Positions 29,701-39,825 of a DNA stretch of 64,000 nucleotides are shown one piece after another (the first letter of the stretch is position 1; every line of letters begins with the position of its first letter). The translations under genes and the position numbers were made by a program. The notes beneath the pieces were generated by a model, which was given only the letters and a program-made list of their open reading frames with translations, did no database searches and was not told the origin of the DNA. This DNA is from Coturnix japonica (Eukaryota > Chordata > Aves > Galliformes > Phasianidae): assembly GCF_001577835.2 (NCBI RefSeq), contig NC_029543.1, positions 744,001-808,000 on the forward strand. Reading direction: 5' to 3'.

Positions 29701-30278
29701 GCTCACTGCCTTACTCTGGGAACAAGCAACAGTCCTGGCTCCGTGACAGTGAGGAGGAGGATGATGCTGAGGAGGAGGAAGGCCGTCCCCACTCGCTGAC
29801 CGCCCCGTGTCCTTTCTCTCCGCGCAGGCAGGACAAGCTGAAGGTCCACATGCGGAAACACACGGGGGAGAAGCCCTACTTGTGCCAGCAGTGCGGAGCC
29901 GCCTTCGCTCACAACTACGACTTGAAGAACCACATGCGTGTGCACACCGGCCTGCGGCCCTACCAGTGCGAGAGCTGCTTCAAGACTTTCGTCCGCTCTG
30001 ACCACTTGCACAGGCACCTTAAAAAGGATGGCTGCAACGGCATCCCGTCCCGGAGGGGCCGCCGGCCGCGGGTGAGAGATGCCGGGGGGCTGCCCAACCC
30101 CACGGGGAACCCGGAGGATGGAGGATTTCAAGGAGGTGGTGGGGAGAGTCAGGAATCAGAGGACACCGTGCAGGGGAACGGCCAAGAGCAGCACTTTGAG
30201 GATAGTTCTACTACCGAAGCGTCGGGATTGAATGTAGCAGGAGGGTCGGCCGATGGCAACGTGCCGGGACTCTCCTAA
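26766..30278 (+). CDS. ZBTB7A: ZBTB7A (LRF/Pokemon), BTB zinc-finger repressor
   Basis: Two coding exons, 26766-27955 and 29828-30278, give 546 residues; human has 584. The protein is a nuclear repressor that uses its BTB domain to dimerise and recruit corepressors. It acts in lymphoid and erythroid fate, including globin switching (family knowledge). The N-terminus [20 protein letters not shown] and the BTB domain (about 15-130, [20 protein letters not shown]) are almost identical to human. An acidic linker lacks the long Ala runs of the human protein. Four C2H2 fingers follow: [42 protein letters not shown] (split by the intron), [21 protein letters not shown] and [23 protein letters not shown]. 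The C-terminus ends GNVPGLS. The start has a good Kozak context (acgATGg) and follows a CAG acceptor. Confidence 0.96.
29001..29080. repeat. Five copies of a 16-base repeat in the ZBTB7A intron
   Basis: gaggccataacacagt repeated five times with one or two changes per copy, in the intron between the coding exons. Confidence 0.9.
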
Positions 30279-31590
30279 ACCAAAACAAAAAACAAACCCA
30301 ACCAAGCGGCAAACCACCACGACCCACACGAGGAGAGGTGGCACCACGTCTAGTCAGTCCTTTCTCTTCCCGTTTCCTCTTGCAAGGTGTTTCTCCCCCC
30401 TCCTCCCCCCCCCCCCACCCCCTTCCTTCCAAACCCCCCCCCCCAACCAGTTTTTGGTTTGTTTTCTAAAGGAAAAAACAACAAAAAAGAAACAAGAAAT
30501 AGGTTTTATGGACGCCGTTTCCAACCTCCCCATGGCAGGCAGGGCTCCCCCCCCCCCTTCAAAGTGCTGGTGGGCCGGGCAGGCGCGGGGCTGGGATGGA
30601 AAGAGAGCATGGAAAGGAGCTTCCATGTAAAACCCAAAGCTTTATTTTGTGTCCCAGCAGACGTTAAAGAGAGAAAGAAAAAACACAAAAAACAATGCCC
30701 CCCCCCCCCCAAATATCTATCTATGTATCTATCTATTATTTCAGAGAGATATCTATTTAAAAAAGAAAAAAAGTTAAAAAAAAAAAAACATTAAAAAATA
30801 TATATATATAAGAGGAAAAAAAAATGCAAAAATAAGAGACGTTTTAGTAAAGGAAAAAGGAAAAAAAAGACAAAAAAAAAAAAAGGCCAAGAGTGAAAAG
30901 GGGTCTTGGAAAGGGGGGGTGGGGGGGGAGGGGTGCACGCGGTTGCGCTCGGGGCGGAGAGGAGCGGGCCCACCTTCCCCACCCCCAACCCCGACCCCCC
31001 CCCTCTGCCTGCAGAGCTGAAGGGAGGTGCTGGGCTGCAGTGTGGGATTGGGATCGGGTTGGTTTTGGATCGGCCCCCCCCTCTTTTCACACCCCCCCCA
31101 ACCCGGCGCAGCTCCGGGCGATGCGGACCCTTGGGATGATGCGTTTTGCACGGGGATCTCACGGCGTGCGGCCCTGAACCACAAGGGTGGTTCTAAGCTC
31201 CTTAACCCAAAGTCTGTTCCCCCCTTAGCCCTCATTCCAGCACCCCCCGACCCCCCCATAGCACCCAGGAACCCTCAGGAATAACGCCCAGCCCGGGGCT
31301 GCGGTGCGGCCGGGCCGGGGCTGCCCCTGCCCCATATTTTTAGGCACTCGGTCAGAGCTGCAGTGTTCCCGCACAGCCAGAAAGCACCTAAAAATGGCAG
31401 ATTCCTTTTAAAAAAGGTTATTTGAGGTCTCTCTTAAAGGGGAAGGAGGGTTTTGGCAGGAGGAGATGGGAGGGGCGAAGGCTGCGGCCGTGGTGGCTTT
31501 AAGGCTGCTCAGCGCTGCTCTGCGTCACCCTATGGCCGCCGTTCTGCACGGTCACTGCAGCCCGCTGCCGTTTTGGGGGCACCTTTCTCA

Positions 31591-32310
31591 GGGATGCAGG
31601 CCTGTCCCCAAAGGGATGAAGCCCTGTCCCCAAAGGGACACAGCTCTGTTTGCAAAGGAGCGCGGCTCTGTCCTAAAATGGACAAAGCCCTGTCCCCAAA
31701 GGGGCGCAGCTCTGTCCTCCAAAAGACGCAGCCCCATTCCCATAGGGATGCAGCCCCATTCCGAAAGGGACACAGCTCTGTCCCCAAAGGGATACAACCC
31801 TGTCCCCAACAAGATGCAGCCCCATCCCCGGAGGGACACAGCTCTGTGCGCAATGGGATGCAGCTTTGTCCCCAAAAGGGACGCGATGCTTTCCCCATAG
31901 GAGTGAAGCTGTGTCCCCAAAATGATGCAGCCCCAACCCCAAACGGACTCAGCTTTGTCTGAAGAGGGGCATAGCCCTGTCCCCAAAGGTCCACAGTGCT
32001 GTCCCCAAAGGGATGCAGCTCCATCCCCAAAGGGATGATGCCCTGTCCCCAAAAGGACAAAGCCCCGTCCCCAAAGGGACGCAGCTCTGTCCTTCAAAGG
32101 ATGCAGCCCCGTCCCCAAAAGACACAGCTGTGTCCCCATAAAGCTGCAGCCCCATCCCCAAAGCCTTGTCCCCAAGCTCTGCCTGGAAAGGAACGCAGCT
32201 TTATCTCCCCAGAGAGATGCAGCCCCGTCCCTAAATGGACGCAGCTCTGTCCCCAAAGAGATGCAGCCCTGTCCCCAAAGGGACACAATGCTGTCCCCAA
32301 AGGGACGATG
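31591..32310. repeat. 21-base minisatellite in the ZBTB7A 3' UTR
   Basis: About 34 copies of a unit like gggatgcagccctgtccccaaa, period 21 bases with occasional variants. Because 21 is a multiple of three, several frames stay open through the whole array (KGHSSV-type and GTGLCPFGD-type repeats). No evidence of translation. Confidence 0.9.
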
Positions 32311-33439
32311 ACGGATGCGGGTGCGCCGTGCGTACCCCGTCCACACAGAGGGCGATAGGAAGGCACCTTTCAGCCGTTCACCTGTTTTCTAAATGCACAT
32401 TTTGAGATGCTTAAAAAAAAAAAAAAAAAAGAGATTGGAGTCCTTTTCTTTGGAAAGCACTTTTTTTGGTTAAAGATTCTTTTTTCTTCTTTTGGGGTTT
32501 ATTTTTTTTTGGGGGGGGGGGTGGCCTTTATTTTTCTGTTGTTGTTTTGGGTTTGTTTGGTTATTTTTTCCTCGCCCTTTTGGTGTTCGTTTTTACTCTC
32601 AAAGCCAGAGCAGGTCGGGCCGAATGTATTTTGGAGAGGGAGTGAGAGGGGAGCGTGTGCTGGGGGGGGGGGGGAGGGATGGGGAGAGATGGATGTTTAT
32701 TTAATGCAGAAAAAGACAAAAAAAGCAATAAAAAGTATATATATATATTAAAAAGAAAAACCATTATTAAAAATAATAATAATAATAAAAAACATAAAAA
32801 AACACAAAAAAAACAAAACAAAACAAAGAAGTCTTAGCACTTTGCGATGGAACGGGTACTTCGAGATCACTTTATCTTAATTTAACGAAACAAAAAAGCA
32901 AAAGCAAACCATGTTTACAAGGCGAAACCAACTTCTACGGAAAGAAAAAAAAAATATTATTAAAAAAAAATAAAAATAGAATCCTAAATTTATTTTTGTA
33001 AGAAAAAAGAGAAAAAAAAAACCATGTGTATATATATATAGATATCTCTATATATTTAAAAAAAGGAAGAAAACCAACAACAACAGCAACAAATAAACCC
33101 GACGTAGGCAGAATCCGAGTTGTATTTCGTGGAGTAATAAAGGCTGAAAGGTGCTCGCTGGGTTCTGGTTCCGCCCCAAGAACGGACCCTCGGGAGTCGT
33201 TGCACTTCACCAAATGGAAGCTTGAATTTTAGGCAGGAATTGTGGGTTTTGGTTCATGTTTGTGTAGCGTTCATTTCATCCCCCCCCCCTTCCCTCCCCT
33301 CCTCTCCCCCTCAAACCACCCCCCTGCTTTTTCTTTTTTTTTTAATTATTATTATTATTATTATTATCTTTCTTTTTTTTTTTTGGTCTTTTTATTATTT
33401 TCTGGTGTTGTTTCTTCAGTGTTCCATAACCAGTGCTGG

Positions 33440-33975
33440 GCCAGACGTGTGTCCCCCATTTGCCCCCGTCGGGTTGTGCCCACAGTCCTGGTGCTGTAGG
33501 CCCAGTACTATGGGCCTGGAACCATAGACCTGGTGTCACTGGGACCAGTGCTGTGGGCCCGGTACCGCTGGGCCTGCTCCTGTGGGCCCAGACCCATGAA
33601 CCCATCAGTGCTGTAGGCCCAGTATTTTGGGCCTGGTATCTTTGGGCCTGGTGCCATAGGCCTCTAGGCCCAGTGCTGTAGGCCCAATGCTGCTGGGCCA
33701 GCTCTCATGGGCCTGGCGCCATTGGGCCCGGTGCTGTTGGGCCTGGTACTGTGGGCCTGATCTTTTGGGCCTGGAACCATCGGCCCGGTATCACCAGCAC
33801 CGTGGGCCTGGCACTGTTGGGCTCGGTACTGTAGGCCCAGTGCTGTTGGGCCTGCAGCGCCATTGCTCCCTGGGCCTATTCCACTGGGCCCAGTGCTGCT
33901 AGGCCTGGATCCGCAGGCCTAGCGCCATTGGGCCCAACGCTGTAGGCCTGACGCCATGATGTAGGCCGCAGCCTT
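33440..33975. repeat. Minisatellite, unit about gggcctggtaccatt
   Basis: Diverged units of about 15-18 bases built on (g)ggcc(t/c)(g/a)gt(g/a)ctgt across 530 bases in the ZBTB7A 3' UTR. Confidence 0.85.
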
Positions 33976-35284
33976 CCTCCCCAGCGGCCGTTGCCGCCCC
34001 AGGCCCAGCAGCACACACATGGCGGGGGCTGTCAGCCCTGTCTCTGACCAAGGGCCACGTCTGGTGCAGCAGATAACAACCCCCCCCCCAACACACACAC
34101 ACCCAGCGCGGGGTCCCCTCCCACCCCCCCCTTCCCCACGATGGTGGCGAGTGCCTTGGGCTGGACGTCCCCGCAAAGGGAAGGGGACGCAGGGCCGACC
34201 CTCTGCTCAGCGCTGGCGAAGCTCTGGCATATGCAAAAACTCGCGCGGACGTGTAAATAGAGTTACTCGAGGTTCTAATTGTAATCGAGTTGTGGTATCT
34301 CTTCTCTTACTTTGTGTCTCTGCTCCTCTCCCCCCTCCTTGTCCCCAAAGGAACGTTGTCACCCTTTGCGTTTCTCCCTCCGCCATTTGGGCCACAAACC
34401 CCCCCAAAAAGGCAAAAAGAAGCCAAAAAGAAACCCCAAAACAAGGAGAAAACGATAAGAAACACAGAGGGAGGTTTTGTGTGTGTGTATGTATTGGGGG
34501 GGGGGGGGGTTGGGGGGTGGTTTTAGACTCAGGGTGCCCCACAAGATGGAAGTTTGCACTAAAATAATGCAGAGAAAATAAGGAGAAAAATGAAGAGAGA
34601 AGAAAAAAGGGGGAGAAGGAAGGAAATAAGGAATGGGGGGAAAGGGGGGGGGGGGAAGAGGAGGAAATGAATGGGAAAAGAGGGAAAAGATTGGGGGGAA
34701 ATCAGCAGGAAATGGAGAATGAGGAGAGAAAAAGCAGAGAAGGAAAGAAAAATAAGAGAAAATTAGGGGAAAAATATGAAAAAGAGGTTAAAAAATGAGG
34801 AATTGATGAAAAATAAGGAACAACAAAATAAAAACTTAAGGATGAAAAAAGAATGAGGGGAAAAAAGGAGAAATAGGGGGGGGAGGAAGGTACTGGTGGG
34901 TATGGAGACCCCACAGAGCCCCCACAGCGAGGGGTTACCAAAGAGATGGGGGGGAATAAGAAATGAATTGGGGGGGGGAGGGGGAGGGTATAAAAACCTA
35001 CAGCAGAAATGGGGGGGAAAAGGGATTTGTGCCTATTTTGGTACCAAGAGGGGAAACCCGGCCATCCTGATGCCGCCCCATGGAGGTGGGTTGGGTGGGG
35101 GGGGGGTTTTAGGGCTCATTTCCCCCCCATTTACTCCCATTTCTTCCCCCCCCCCTCCCCTTCATTGCTCCTATTTGAAATAGAAGAAATGGAACACGTC
35201 TCTATAGAGAAAAATTATTTATATTTTCAATTTAAAATGCTCAAAAAGAAACAAATAACTAAAAAAAAATAAATAAAAGAAAGA

Positions 35285-35304
35285 NNNNNNNNNNNNNNNN
35301 NNNN
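35285..35304. other. Assembly gap (20 N)
   Basis: Twenty Ns between an A-rich run and a C-run, inside the ZBTB7A 3' UTR. The true length is unknown. Confidence 0.95.
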
Positions 35305-35619
35305 CCCCCCCTCCAAATAAGGAGCCTGATCTATCTATATCTATCTATATATATATATACACACAGAACACAGAGATGGATTTATTTTGGGGTGAGAGAA
35401 CAGGTTTGTGGTGATGGGGGGGGTTGGAAATGGAGGGAGGGGGGGGCTGTAATTCTGAGGGGGGGTCTTTGGGGTTCCATTATCCCCCCCCCACCCGGCG
35501 CCTTTTCTGTCCCCCCCCCCGACCTCGGAGTGAAGGAGGAGGAGTTTTGCACGGTGGTTTTTAATGTTCTAAAGGACAAAAGGAGATTGATTGCATTGAA
35601 ATCAATGACTTTTTGTGGC

Positions 35620-35646
35620 GGGGGGGGGGGGGGGGGGGGGGGGGGG
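35620..35646. repeat. Run of 27 consecutive G
   Basis: Uninterrupted G run followed by further G-rich blocks to about 35690, near the end of the ZBTB7A 3' UTR. The length may be unreliable in the assembly. Confidence 0.85.
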
Positions 35647-35761
35647 AGGGGGGGAGTTAAAAAAGGGGAGGGGGGCGAAGGGGGGTGTGTGAGAAAAGCA
35701 CAGCAAAGACATTCCATAGATTGTACCTTTGATAGCTCTTTATAAAGGGGGGGGGAGATTC

Positions 35762-35767
35762 AATAAA
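35762..35767 (+). terminator. ZBTB7A: ZBTB7A poly(A) signal AATAAA
   Basis: caataaaatatgaaat, followed by T/G-rich sequence (tcttgggttttctttggggg), is the last good cleavage signal before the convergent FOXQ2 gene. Confidence 0.65.
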
Positions 35768-35819
35768 ATATGAAATCATTCAAAAATGCATCTTGGGTTT
35801 TCTTTGGGGGCGGGGAGGG

Positions 35820-36100
35820 GGCAAAACCCCATTAGAAACCGATGGTGGAAGCCCATGTGGGGTAAAACCCCACACAGGGCAAAAGCCCATTGAGAACCAA
35901 CGGCCAAACAACCCCACTGCGAACCAATGGCCAAGCCATACAAACCAAAGGCCAAAATCCCATTGCAAACCAATGACAAAAAGCCATATAAAGCAAAACC
36001 CCAAAAGAAGGAAAAACCCCAAATGGAGCAAAACCCCATTACAAACCAGTGATGAAACCCCACATGGAACAAAACCCCATAGAAACCAATCCCAGGCCCC
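35820..36100. repeat. Minisatellite, unit with aaaaccccat and aaaccaatgg
   Basis: About ten diverged units of 25-28 bases (for example caaaaccccattacaaaccagt) in the spacer between ZBTB7A and FOXQ2. Confidence 0.8.
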
Positions 36101-36384
36101 ACTAATCCCACTGCCGAGGTGCAGCGTGGGGCCCTAATCCCACTTTTTGGCCCAGATTTGGGTTGGGGCCAACCCCACAGATGGTCACATTAAGGACCCC
36201 CAGCTGTGGGACCACCAGAAGCACCTCGTCCCAAAGTGATGTGAGTGGGGTGGGAAACTGAGGCAGCGATTGGGATTGGGATTGAACCACACCATATGGG
36301 GCTGACCCCAAACTCCCACCCCCATCCTGGCCCCATGGGGTCCCCCCAGACCCCCCCCAACCCCACACAGAGGGCGTCGCCAAC

Positions 36385-36645
36385 CTGAAGAGCTTAATTT
36401 GTGTCATAAGCTTCCTAGTGCTCGGGGCCGCGATGAGCTTTGGGGTTTTATCTCCCGGGATTAAGCAGGCAAGTCGTCTTTCTTAGCGAGACGCCCTAAT
36501 GCCATTTAACACCTGGGATCCCCGATTTTCATTAGGGGCGTCAGGGACAATTAACAGCAAAAAACTAATAAATAGGGCAGGGTCCTCCCGAAGCTACGTG
36601 GCGGCTTAATCAGCAAATGGGGCCGCTGTGGGGTTTAAGTCCCAT
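36385..36645. promoter_or_regulatory. Candidate noncoding regulatory block 3' of FOXQ2
   Basis: About 260 bases of complex, non-repetitive, AT-balanced sequence standing out from G/C-rich repeats on both sides. It holds homeodomain-type cores: GGATTA (36458-36463, the OTX/CRX form), several attag or taatg cores, caattaac, and TAATC (36607-36611). No open frame or splice pattern supports coding. Function is inferred from composition and motifs only. Confidence 0.4.
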
Positions 36646-36978
36646 ATGTGCTCAGGGTGTCTGGTCTCATGGGGGGCCAACGTGGGGTAGCGTGTTCACC
36701 CACCACCAACCGTGGGTGTGGGGCGGGTTGGGTTCTGTCCTGCTGTGGGGTTGGGGAGTCAGTGGGGGGGTCCCTGCTGTGGGGTAGGGATGTGGGGACA
36801 TGGGGATGTGGGGATGAGCAGGGATATGGGAAGGTGGGGATGTTGGAATATGGAGATGGGGGTTCATTGCTGCAGAGGGACGCCCTCCCCAGGCTCTGCC
36901 ATGCCGGGCTTTGCTGGCATTGGGGGTCCATGGGGACGGTGCCCCCGCATTGTGGGGTCCCCATCCAGGACCCGAGCA

Positions 36979-38045
36979 CTACAGGAAGGGGGGACGAGGA
37001 GCGGGGAAGAGAGGACCGAGGATGCGGGGACCCGGCGGCCGTCCCCATCCCCATCGCCCGCGGTGGGGGCTGGGGGGCAGCGCGAGAGGGGTCAGCACTG
37101 GGGGACCCAGAGGGGGTCCGGGGGGCGCCGGGGGGCAGCAGGGGCAGCAGCATCCGAGGCCGTATAGGGTGTAGGGGTGGCAGTAGCCGATGTTCACCGC
37201 CATCCTGGAGGGGGGGAAGCAGAGCACAGGGTCAGCCCTTGGACCCCCAAACGATGCCCTGCTCAGCCCCGGCCCCCCACTCACCTGCGGATGCGCCTCC
37301 GTGCCCGGCGGCGGTGATAATCCCCCTTGGCGAAGTCCTCCATGTTGGCGGGGTGGATGGCCCAGAAGTGGCCTTTGCCGTTATCGCTGCGGCCGGCTTT
37401 GACGAAGCATTCATTGAGGGACAGGTTGTGGCGGACGCTGTTCCTCCAGCTCTTCTCCTGCGGGTTGGATGCGGTGTCAGAGCCCAGCACGGCCCCATTA
37501 ACAGCAGCAAACCCAGCACAGCCCCATAGCCAGCACCAAACCCAGCACAGCCCCATTACCAGCACTGAATGGCACCATGCGGGACCAGGAGCAGCAGAGC
37601 CACCAGTTGGGTGGGAGCAAATGGAGCCACCAGTTGGAATTGAAGGCACCCACCATCTGGGAGCAGAGCACAGCCCCGAATTGGAGCCCACATCCTTCTG
37701 GGTGCATCCAGCAGACACACGGTGAGCCCACCCCACCCCATCACCCCGAGGAGCCCCCCAACCCACCTTGTTCTTGAAGTAGGGGTATTTCTCCATGATC
37801 CACTGGTAGATGTCGGAGAGCAGCAGCTTCTTCTCCGGGGACGAAAGGATGGCGGTGGAGATGAGCGCAATGTAGGACTGCGCCGGTTTGTCCCCGGGTT
37901 GTGCCGTGGGGCCTGGGGGGGTCGTGGGGGTGCTGCTGGGGGACGGGGGGGACCCTGCAGTGCCCCGTGCCGATAGGAGATACTCAATGGTGAAGGGGGT
38001 CCGCGCTGCGGGCGCAGCGTCCCCCATATCCCTCATATCCCCCAT
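36979..38045 (-). CDS. FOXQ2: FOXQ2, forkhead transcription factor
   Basis: Three coding exons on the minus strand: 37767-38045, 37285-37457 and 36979-37204. They total 678 bases, or 225 residues, with matching phases. An eh1-like Groucho-binding motif (FTIEYLL, residues 18-24) precedes the forkhead domain (about 53-150). The domain reads SYIALISTAILSSPEKKLLL, DIYQWIMEKYPYFKNK, then across an intron WRNSVRHNLSLNECFVKAGR, SDNGKGHFWAIHPANMEDF and GDYHRRRARRRIRR. The N-terminal eh1 and the RRRARRR end after GDY are the hallmarks of FOXQ2 as I recall it from sea urchin and fish. FOXQ2 is missing from human and mouse; in zebrafish it drives blue-cone (sws2) opsin expression. The C-terminal 75 residues are Pro-rich with a Cys cluster (GCCCPCC). 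It is convergent with ZBTB7A and in tandem with PIAS4. The first of three nearby Mets was chosen as start. Confidence 0.85.
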
Positions 38046-38275
38046 CGAGTGCCGCCGGGTGAGGTTCTCCGTCCCGATAATTAGTGCAGATTACAGGGTT
38101 TGCTAATTGTGTTTTCACAAACGGGCTGCCTTTGCAAAGCGGGCTGTTTAGCCGGCAAAGCCCCGGGTTTAACGGGATTTGGGCCTTTAAGCCTCGTAAA
38201 TAAAATGATTAATCCGCTGGAGGTGGAGGAATTTGGAGCGGGACCGGGGCTGGGGGGGGGCCTTATAAAGGGGGG
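38046..38275 (-). promoter_or_regulatory. FOXQ2: FOXQ2 promoter with TATA-like box and OTX/CRX-type sites
   Basis: Read on the minus strand, CTTTATAAGG (38261-38270) is a TATA-like element about 220 bases before the start codon. Between it and the ATG lie TAATCC on the plus strand (38210-38215), GATTA (38089-38093), TAATTA (38078-38083) and gctaattg. TAATCC/GGATTA is the K50 homeodomain site used by OTX2 and CRX in photoreceptors. The sites are real; their use is inferred. Confidence 0.45.
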
Positions 38276-38388
38276 GGGTCCCAATATAAGGGGGTCTCAA
38301 TGGGGGAGTTTATAGGCCAACACCTATAGCATGCAACGCAATAGGAGAATAGGAGACCAAAGGAGAGGCTGAAACGTAAATCTCTCTC

Positions 38389-38394
38389 TTTATT
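38389..38394 (-). terminator. PIAS4: PIAS4 poly(A) signal AATAAA
   Basis: tttatt on the plus strand, about 1.4 kb beyond the PIAS4 stop. It is only about 120 bases from the FOXQ2 TATA-like box. Confidence 0.65.
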
Positions 38395-38492
38395 TTAACA
38401 AACACGTTGAACTTCGAGGAACGCGGAGAGACGGGAAGAAAAATAAAGTCGGCTTTGGGGGGTGTTTGTTGGGGTTGGTTTTTTTTTTCACT

Positions 38493-38548
<56 letters not shown>

Positions 38549-38570
38549 ATAAAAAAAAATCAACTAATCA

Positions 38571-38591
38571 NNNNNNNNNNNNNNNNNNNNN
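38571..38591. other. Assembly gap (21 N) in a T-run
   Basis: Flanked by a T-run of over 40 bases (about 38498-38544) and another T-run after the gap, in the PIAS4 3' UTR. The homopolymer length is not reliable. Confidence 0.95.
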
Positions 38592-39825
38592 TTTTTTTTT
38601 TTTTTCTCTTTACAAAAAAGAAAAAACAACCAGAAAAACAAAGAACCGAAAAGAACCGAACCGGGAACTGAAGGGAACAAAAACAGGCCGTAAAAAAGAA
38701 GAGCCACCAACACAAACAACAAGAACAGCCCCAGAACGCGGCGCTTCCAACAGCGGCTCTGAGCCTGGAAGCTTTAAAAGCAATTAAATTAGGAGGTGAA
38801 CATGGAGGGGGGGGTCTGCAGCCGCCCTCCAGCCAACAACCTTCCAACATCCCCGCTGCTCCAGGCTGGACCCCCCCCTTTTCCCCATGGATGCTGGGGG
38901 TGAAGCGCGGCCGTGGGGCTCTGGATGGGGGGTTTGGGGGGGTTTGAGAGAAACCTGAATTGGTAACCGAGGTAGAGTTGGTGAGAACTGCGATTCCCCA
39001 CCGCCAACTGCGCCTCCTGAACGGGGAGGGGGACGCGCAGCCCTTGGAGTCTTCACAAACACCGAGTTATTGCACTTCAAAAAGACAACAGGTTCGTGGT
39101 GCCAGCCATCCCCCCCCACCTCCCCCACAGCCCCCAATACCCCCCACCCGCCCTCCCCCCCAATGGCTTCTGCTCAACTAAACGGGGTCACTACGCACGA
39201 CGCCTACGTTACCTCGGGGTGGGGATGAAGGATACGGGACGTGTCCCAGGACACGAGGTGCAGAGCTGCCCCAGCTCCCCCCTACAACAGTGCGCTCCCA
39301 TCCATACGGCTCTCCCCATTCACCCCCCCACCCCTACAAACCCCCCTCTATACCAAGTGATACAAACATCCCCCTCCCCTCCCACCCACCCCTCTGCTCT
39401 CCCTCCCCCCACCCCCTCTCTCCCTCCCCACGGGTCCGGCAGAACTCGATATACTCAGGAATGGTTAATGAAGGAGACCATCAAGATGCACAGCTTTGGA
39501 GACACGTGGGGCTGCGCTGGGGGGCAGCAGAGCCGGAGCTGCAGCCCCAGCCGTGGGTTAAGACACTTTCCTTGCTTCAGAGTCTGGTTCAGGGTCAGGC
39601 CTGGAGTTGGGCTGGTTTTCCAACCAAGAAGCAGCTCAGTGGTTGTGGGCTTTTTGTCTGTTTTTTTTCTCTTGTTTTAATGGTTAATTCGGAATAGGAA
39701 AGTCAGAGATGGGGGTCGATGGGAGATGAGGTGGGAGACGACGACGCTGCTCTCCAACCCCCCTCCAGTTTCAGCACCAGAGTATTCAAGTCTGTCCGTT
39801 CTGAGATCCAGAGCTGCCTCCGCAG

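Larger units (their letters stand above)
30279..35790 (+). other. ZBTB7A: ZBTB7A 3' UTR, about 5.5 kb
   Basis: From the stop codon to about 20 bases after the AATAAA at 35762-35767. The DNA switches abruptly from GC-rich to A/T-rich with many poly-A, poly-T and TA runs (30470-30890, 32405-33060, 33330-33420, 34560-34900, 35160-35280), interrupted by two GC-rich minisatellites. No coding exon is seen. The extent assumes that no earlier cleavage site is dominant; other AATAAA-like hexamers exist inside (for example near 32727). Confidence 0.6.

Noticed and set aside
31453-32366. Repetitive proteins of 170-250 codons on both strands
   Set aside because: A 21-base minisatellite keeps frames open by arithmetic; no start context or homology.
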